Assembly (NCBI RefSeq): GCF_020921035.1
Contig: NC_063150.1
Coordinates: 19,606,501-19,670,500 of the forward strand
Length of the DNA: 64,000 nt
Direction of reading: 5' to 3'
From: Rhodamnia argentea
Lineage: Eukaryota; Streptophyta; Magnoliopsida; Myrtales; Myrtaceae
Position numbers and translations under genes: made by a program. The notes under the pieces were generated by a model. That model saw only the letters and a list, made by a program, of their open reading frames with translations, ran no database searches and was not told the origin of the DNA. Position 1 is the first letter of the stretch; the number at the start of each line of letters is the position of its first letter. Of this stretch, positions 59,753 to 64,000 are shown in pieces.

Positions 59753-60418
59753 AAAATAAGGTAGGATTTTGGGAAGAAAGATAGTGATTATGTAGATAAG
59801 GCACCGGTCAATCCTAGGACACTAGCGAGTCCGCCTTTAAAAGCCCTAAAAATCCCTTAATTTAATTGCATGTCATTTAGAATAGTCATGTAGTTAATTA
59901 AATTAATTTCCTATGTATTAGCTTAGGATAGCTCGCATTTAATTCATGTCATTGCATTAGAAATTCATGCATTACATTTAGGTTAGCCTTTTTTATTTAA
60001 AAAGTGAAAATGAACGGCTTAAATTAAAATCAATCCAACTGCCTGATTAAATATTTTCAAGAAAGGAAATGTTACCCAAAATCCCCGAGTTCATAATCTT
60101 TGGTTTGTAAAAATAATATAATTTTTCCACTATTTTACTTAAATGTCTGATTAACCTACTATAAATTGATTAGGGGCAACTCCGAGTTAGATAATTCACA
60201 TTTACTGAGAATAACGATTTGATATGGACTTAAAAGAGTCCGAACTAGGTAATTGAATAATAAACATAGTAGGTCATTAGCCTAGATTTTGGTACGAAAA
60301 TTTAGATCGCAACATGTGAAAAAGGGCACTCAACAAGTAGTATGAGAATGTTTGCAAACCAGCAAACCAGCAAGTATAGCAATGGGGAGAGAGAGAGGAG
60401 AGAGAGAGAGGGAGAGAG
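59753..60418. other. Gene-free interval, repeat-like
   Basis: AT-rich text with TTTAATTGCATGTCATTTAG and GGATAGCTCGCATTTAATTC phrases resembles LTR-derived sequence. A (GA)n-rich stretch lies at 60384-60420. No gene is seen. Confidence 0.45.
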
Positions 60419-60610
60419 ATCAGTCATCCCACCCTTAAGCCATCTTGATGGCAACTGATCTTTAACTTGAGATTGAGAAAGTTAGCCGCGAGACAGGAAA
60501 ACAAGCGAATTAGAGCACGACAGCAATTCGAATAATCTGTAGGTCTTCTATGGTTCTTATATGCCCATATCACATGTATTTTAGAACAACAACCTTGGAA
60601 ACATCTCACA
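60419..60610 (-). pseudogene. Decayed tandem copy of the PMP22-like last exon and 3' region
   Basis: This 192-base unit repeats 60611-60795 head to tail. The exon-7 equivalent (60433-60485 on the minus strand) still reads FLNLK, but its acceptor CTCAG is changed and small changes break the KAR...KKA ending. It lies downstream of the intact last exon, in its 3' UTR or beyond. Confidence 0.75.
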
Positions 60611-60626
60611 GATCAGTCATCCTACC

Positions 60627-63556
60627 CTAAGCCTTCTTGATGGTAACTGATCTTGCCTTGAGATTAAGAAAGATTCCCCTGAGATGGGAAAACAAGTGAA
60701 TTAGAACACAACAGCAATTCATAGGCGTTCGGCGGTCTTATATGCCCATGTCACATGTAGCTTAGAACATAAGACATGGAAACTTTTCATAAGAACATAT
60801 ACAATTTTTATCGGCCCTAAAGCTTATCCGTAATCATCTAACGGAAAGCAGCATGCAGGGGCTCATGACTGTAAGACCATGCCTTAGTGGCCACTCCTTT
60901 GACTTGATACATTCTCGACATGCATTGACATCTAGCCAATTTTCTGCTTTAGCTTTCATCGATGAGTTGCAGCAGTAAAATCTAGCTTGCATAAGAAGTC
61001 ATGGTTGTGTCGACTCTAAGAATACTGACCATCTAACATATTGATTGTATTCTTTGAGAGATGCAGACATGTAAAAGAACAGCTTCAAAATCCACATACT
61101 TCTATTTATAAGAGCAACATTAAGGAGGTGGTAAGTAACAAATAAATTGTGTTGAACTGGAAGGAACTATCTAAATTCATTCATAGCAGACTGTCTAGAG
61201 CAAATGTTCCAACCAAGCAGAAATGATGGTGATGCTTATTTTAGTCATCGGTTGTATTTTCGTGATAGGCAATTGAAACCTTATAACCAATCCTTGACTA
61301 ATCAACCCATTGATTCAGTGCCCCTGGATATGAGTAGACTGTATTTCTGCATATGCTATAGGATAATCAGGATTCCAAGACAAGTTAAAGCAATGCCAAA
61401 TAAGAGATATCTTCTTAAACCACCTCGTGCCTTGGAGGTAACAGAGGACCAAGCACCATAAGCAGGCAACGGCACTTGCTCAAGAAAAACAGAAAGCCGA
61501 AGTAAAAAGACGAACTTACCAGCATGAGGCAACAAAGCTGTGGAATAAAACGCGAAACTGCAGAGGCATGTATTGGTAATTCACCCACCCCGCTATGGGC
61601 CAAAACTGTGTTATATTACCATAAAAACTAGTGAGTGACAAAAATCATTCTAATGACATTACTTCCAGTTTGTATAGTAACAGAGAGTCAACACTGTTTT
61701 ACCTTCCATGCAGTTAGTTGCACCGAAGGATAGTCCTGTCGGACTTTGTTCTTGACTAAACTCCACGATCTTCCTGCTTTCACAAAGCATATGCTTAACA
61801 AAATTTCTGGTATGCGGTACAGAGTATTCAATTACGGAAACTGTGTAATGGAAGGGCAAAGTGGAAGCTGAATTTCGGGCAATTTTGATATCATTTTTCA
61901 TGCTAATTGTTTCCAGAGATTCATTACTAAAGAGCAACAGACAACTTGTAACAAGGGAGAACTTACACAAAGAGAAACTGACATGCCAAATGAAGAACTG
62001 CTACTCAGTAAAGTCCAAAAAAGACAAACTAACGAAATCTACAATGTTGACCACGAGAATTCAGATTCTCAATCTCATGGTGATAGTTCCACCAGTTGCA
62101 AAATCCACCCTAAAAGCAGATTAATCCTTACATAAATCATTCAAAGCAGATTAGCTGAGTTAGCACGCACAGATAAATTGGAGAATATTTATCCTCTGGT
62201 CCCAGAAAATCACCACATGCATTAAAAACGAACAAGGTCCTAATCCCGGAGGCGACATAGTAAGATCAGAGCATTCTCAATGGAGCTGATCTATATATGC
62301 TCCATTTTCTAATTTTTTTATGTAGCTACAAAAACTGCTTGAATGTACTTAGAACGAAGTGTCAACCTTTATTGCTTATCAACAATAAAATTGAAGGAAA
62401 CAAACACAGAGAAAGAACTTGGAAGAAACTCTCAAGTCCAAGGAGACTGGATGCCTGCATATGACAGTATACTCATGGATGGTGGTGGATCACTAATCAG
62501 TAGGCACAGATACCTTTTTCAACGGAATGCAGCTTTAAAATAGCCAAAACCATAAAACATGGATGGTAGGGTCATGCTAAATTATGAAGGAACGATACTT
62601 GGAGCGACTAGGGATGCATCAACAACATCAAAGCTAAAGATGAAATATCTGATATACGAGCATATACCTTCAACCACCAAGCCATAGTACATCATGAAGA
62701 ACATGTTATTCCATGGAGAAGTTGTTAATTGCTCCAACAACACCTATTGCAAATCAATCCCATCCATCAGACATCAGTAGAAAAGTTTCACAGTCTATGT
62801 ATCGCACAAGCAAATAAACTGGCATGCTAGACCAACATTTTTGGCTCGTTTCACGACAGGTTAAGTTCTTCGGAAATAACTCCGGTTTTCTTAAGATCGA
62901 TATCCGAAAACAGACGTCAGGCTCAAAGTCAAAGTTAATAGCAAGTCCTTTGAAATGAATGGTAGGCCCAAGTTCCTTACTTTCATGGCGACGGTTCTGT
63001 TGCCTTTTTTCCCCTTGAAGACGATGTCCATCAATTTATGGAGGAAGTGTCCAAATGGCCCACCATAGGCAAACCCATAAAGCTGCCAAAACCATTCGGT
63101 AACCAACATATGAATTCGATATACTGAAGCTCGTATCCGTCGTCAAGATTTGGCTACAAAAAGGATCAATTGACAACCCAAAAAATAAACTGCGCGACCG
63201 ACGATCGCTCGTCATACCACGATCAGAAGCAATCTTCTGAGCTGAAGTTTCTTGATCCCGGAAATCTTCTGCGCAATCGTATCGCTACAACCAGCTAAAA
63301 CTCCAGCAGTGATCGCCTACAACACACCCAAGCAACAAATATCTCAAGAACGGCGCGTTGACCAAGAACCCGACAACCCAAGATCACAAGCCACGAAAGA
63401 TGCGATTTTGACTCGATGGGCGCGACAGAGATGGGAAAACAGATCACGGGCAAAGAACCAGGAGGCGCGAAAGAAAGAGAGAACCTTGGTCCGGAGAGGG
63501 TGGGCTTGGAGCTGTATGAGGTAGTTCCTCCATGCTTCTTGGACTATGTCCGACAT
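60627..63556 (-). CDS. PMP22: PMP22/Mpv17-family peroxisomal membrane protein, 185 aa
   Basis: Complement of seven exons: 63556-63485, 63316-63218, 63082-62981, 62743-62668, 61773-61703, 61605-61520 and 60678-60627 (558 nt, all GT-AG, frame kept throughout). The protein opens MSDIVQEAWRNYLIQLQAHP and continues with AITAGVLAGCSDTIAQKISG, LYGFAYGGPFGHFLHKLMD, LLEQLTTSPWNNMFFMMYYG, YPSVQLTAWKFWPIAGWVNY and MPLQFRVLFHSFVASCWG. It ends in a basic LKARSVTIKKA. This is the full Mpv17/PMP22 pattern, with four predicted membrane segments and the W..WP..GW.NY signature. Plant PMP22 sits in the peroxisomal membrane, and family members are thought to form channels. An upstream in-frame ATG at 63580 would add eight residues (MFARLDRD); I prefer 63556 because relatives start there. 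Pieces of this gene are duplicated at 60419-60610 and 58081-58205. Confidence 0.92.
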
Positions 63557-63600
63557 GTCGCGATCAAGTCGAGCAAACACAACACGCGCACACGCAGCAG

Positions 63601-63635
<35 letters not shown>

Positions 63636-64000
63636 CCCTGTTCTCTTTGGTTTGACGAGAACGAGAGAGAAGCAGAGGACTTAAATGGAGGTGACTAAAC
63701 AATAGAGGGGGAGGGGGGGGGGGGGGGAGGGTTAGGTACGAGAGGCTGCATCTGCTGAACAGTGAACTGGTCAGACCGAAAGATGCAGACGCAGACGAAG
63801 ACGAAGACCCACCAAAAGCGCACTATTGGCTCCTCCTCTTCATTTTGCCAAATCTCATAATAATTGATCCCTCCCTCTGAAAGAGAGAGGGGTTTGTCAG
63901 GGAGAAGAGAGGACGCAGAAGTTTCTACCCTAGAGAGAGAAAGCGAGTGACCCATGACGACACGTGTCCTTCCCTTAATATTTTCTCCCCTCTTCGTGCC
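63557..64000 (-). promoter_or_regulatory. 5' leader and promoter region of the PMP22-like gene
   Basis: On the minus strand this precedes the ATG at 63556. It contains a (CT)n run at 63602-63631 and a G-run at 63707-63730, both common in plant leaders and core promoters. No other gene is supported before the window end. Confidence 0.45.
63602..63631. repeat. (CT)n microsatellite in the PMP22-like leader
   Basis: Fifteen CT units in the probable 5' leader; on the transcribed strand this is a GA repeat. Confidence 0.95.

Noticed and set aside
1..64000. tRNA or rRNA genes
   Set aside because: A read-through by eye found no cloverleaf with a T-loop GGTTCGAATCC-type box and no rRNA-like text; a covariance-model scan would be needed to exclude them fully.

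Overview
This is a window of plant nuclear DNA, almost certainly from a woody eudicot. The evidence is spliced genes with GT-AG introns up to 4.75 kb, a chloroplast-targeted ribosomal protein, a pollen-germination-type TPR gene, LTR retrotransposons and many AT-rich non-autonomous elements. The overall texture (many (CT)n tracts, repeat style) would fit a rosid such as Myrtaceae, but that is an impression and not a demonstration. There is no sign of bacterial or organellar sequence.

Layout. 1-7660 is decayed Ty3/gypsy material: a probable solo LTR (1997-4399) nested in older LTR-like sequence, a protease fragment (5288-5905) and a second LTR-like end at 7660. 7661-13700 is AT-rich and holds a 1.4 kb element with inverted termini and several fold-back elements. 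13750-26819 (+) is a nine-coding-exon gene for a U2AF65-like splicing factor (971 aa). 28966-34118 is a decayed Ty1/copia element on the minus strand. 35350-39470 is a broken second copy of U2AF-like introns and exons. 40266-42211 (+) is the chloroplast ribosomal protein bL28 gene (151 aa). 43026-47162 (-) is an NPGR2-like TPR gene (731 aa). 47.2-55.5 kb has no gene that I can support. 55529-55939 (+) is a single-exon gene for a 136-aa plant protein of unknown function. 56-60.4 kb is repeats. 60627-63556 (-) is a complete seven-exon PMP22/Mpv17-family peroxisomal membrane protein gene (185 aa), assembled here from exons too short to show up as long open frames.

The most interesting structure is a tandem segmental duplication, from about 21.69 kb to about 42.83 kb, with complementary loss. 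The ancestral unit ran from inside U2AF-like intron 2 through the 3' flank of the bL28 gene. The left copy kept the U2AF-like 3' exons and lost the bL28 gene body, leaving its promoter/5' leader joined to its 3' flank. The right copy kept bL28 and lost the U2AF-like function through a donor mutation, a stop, a frameshift and a deletion. The copia element sits only in the left copy. I found no undescribed defence or catalytic system. The novelty lies in the duplication history, a UHM domain split by a long acidic insert, and two frame-neutral stop-free introns.
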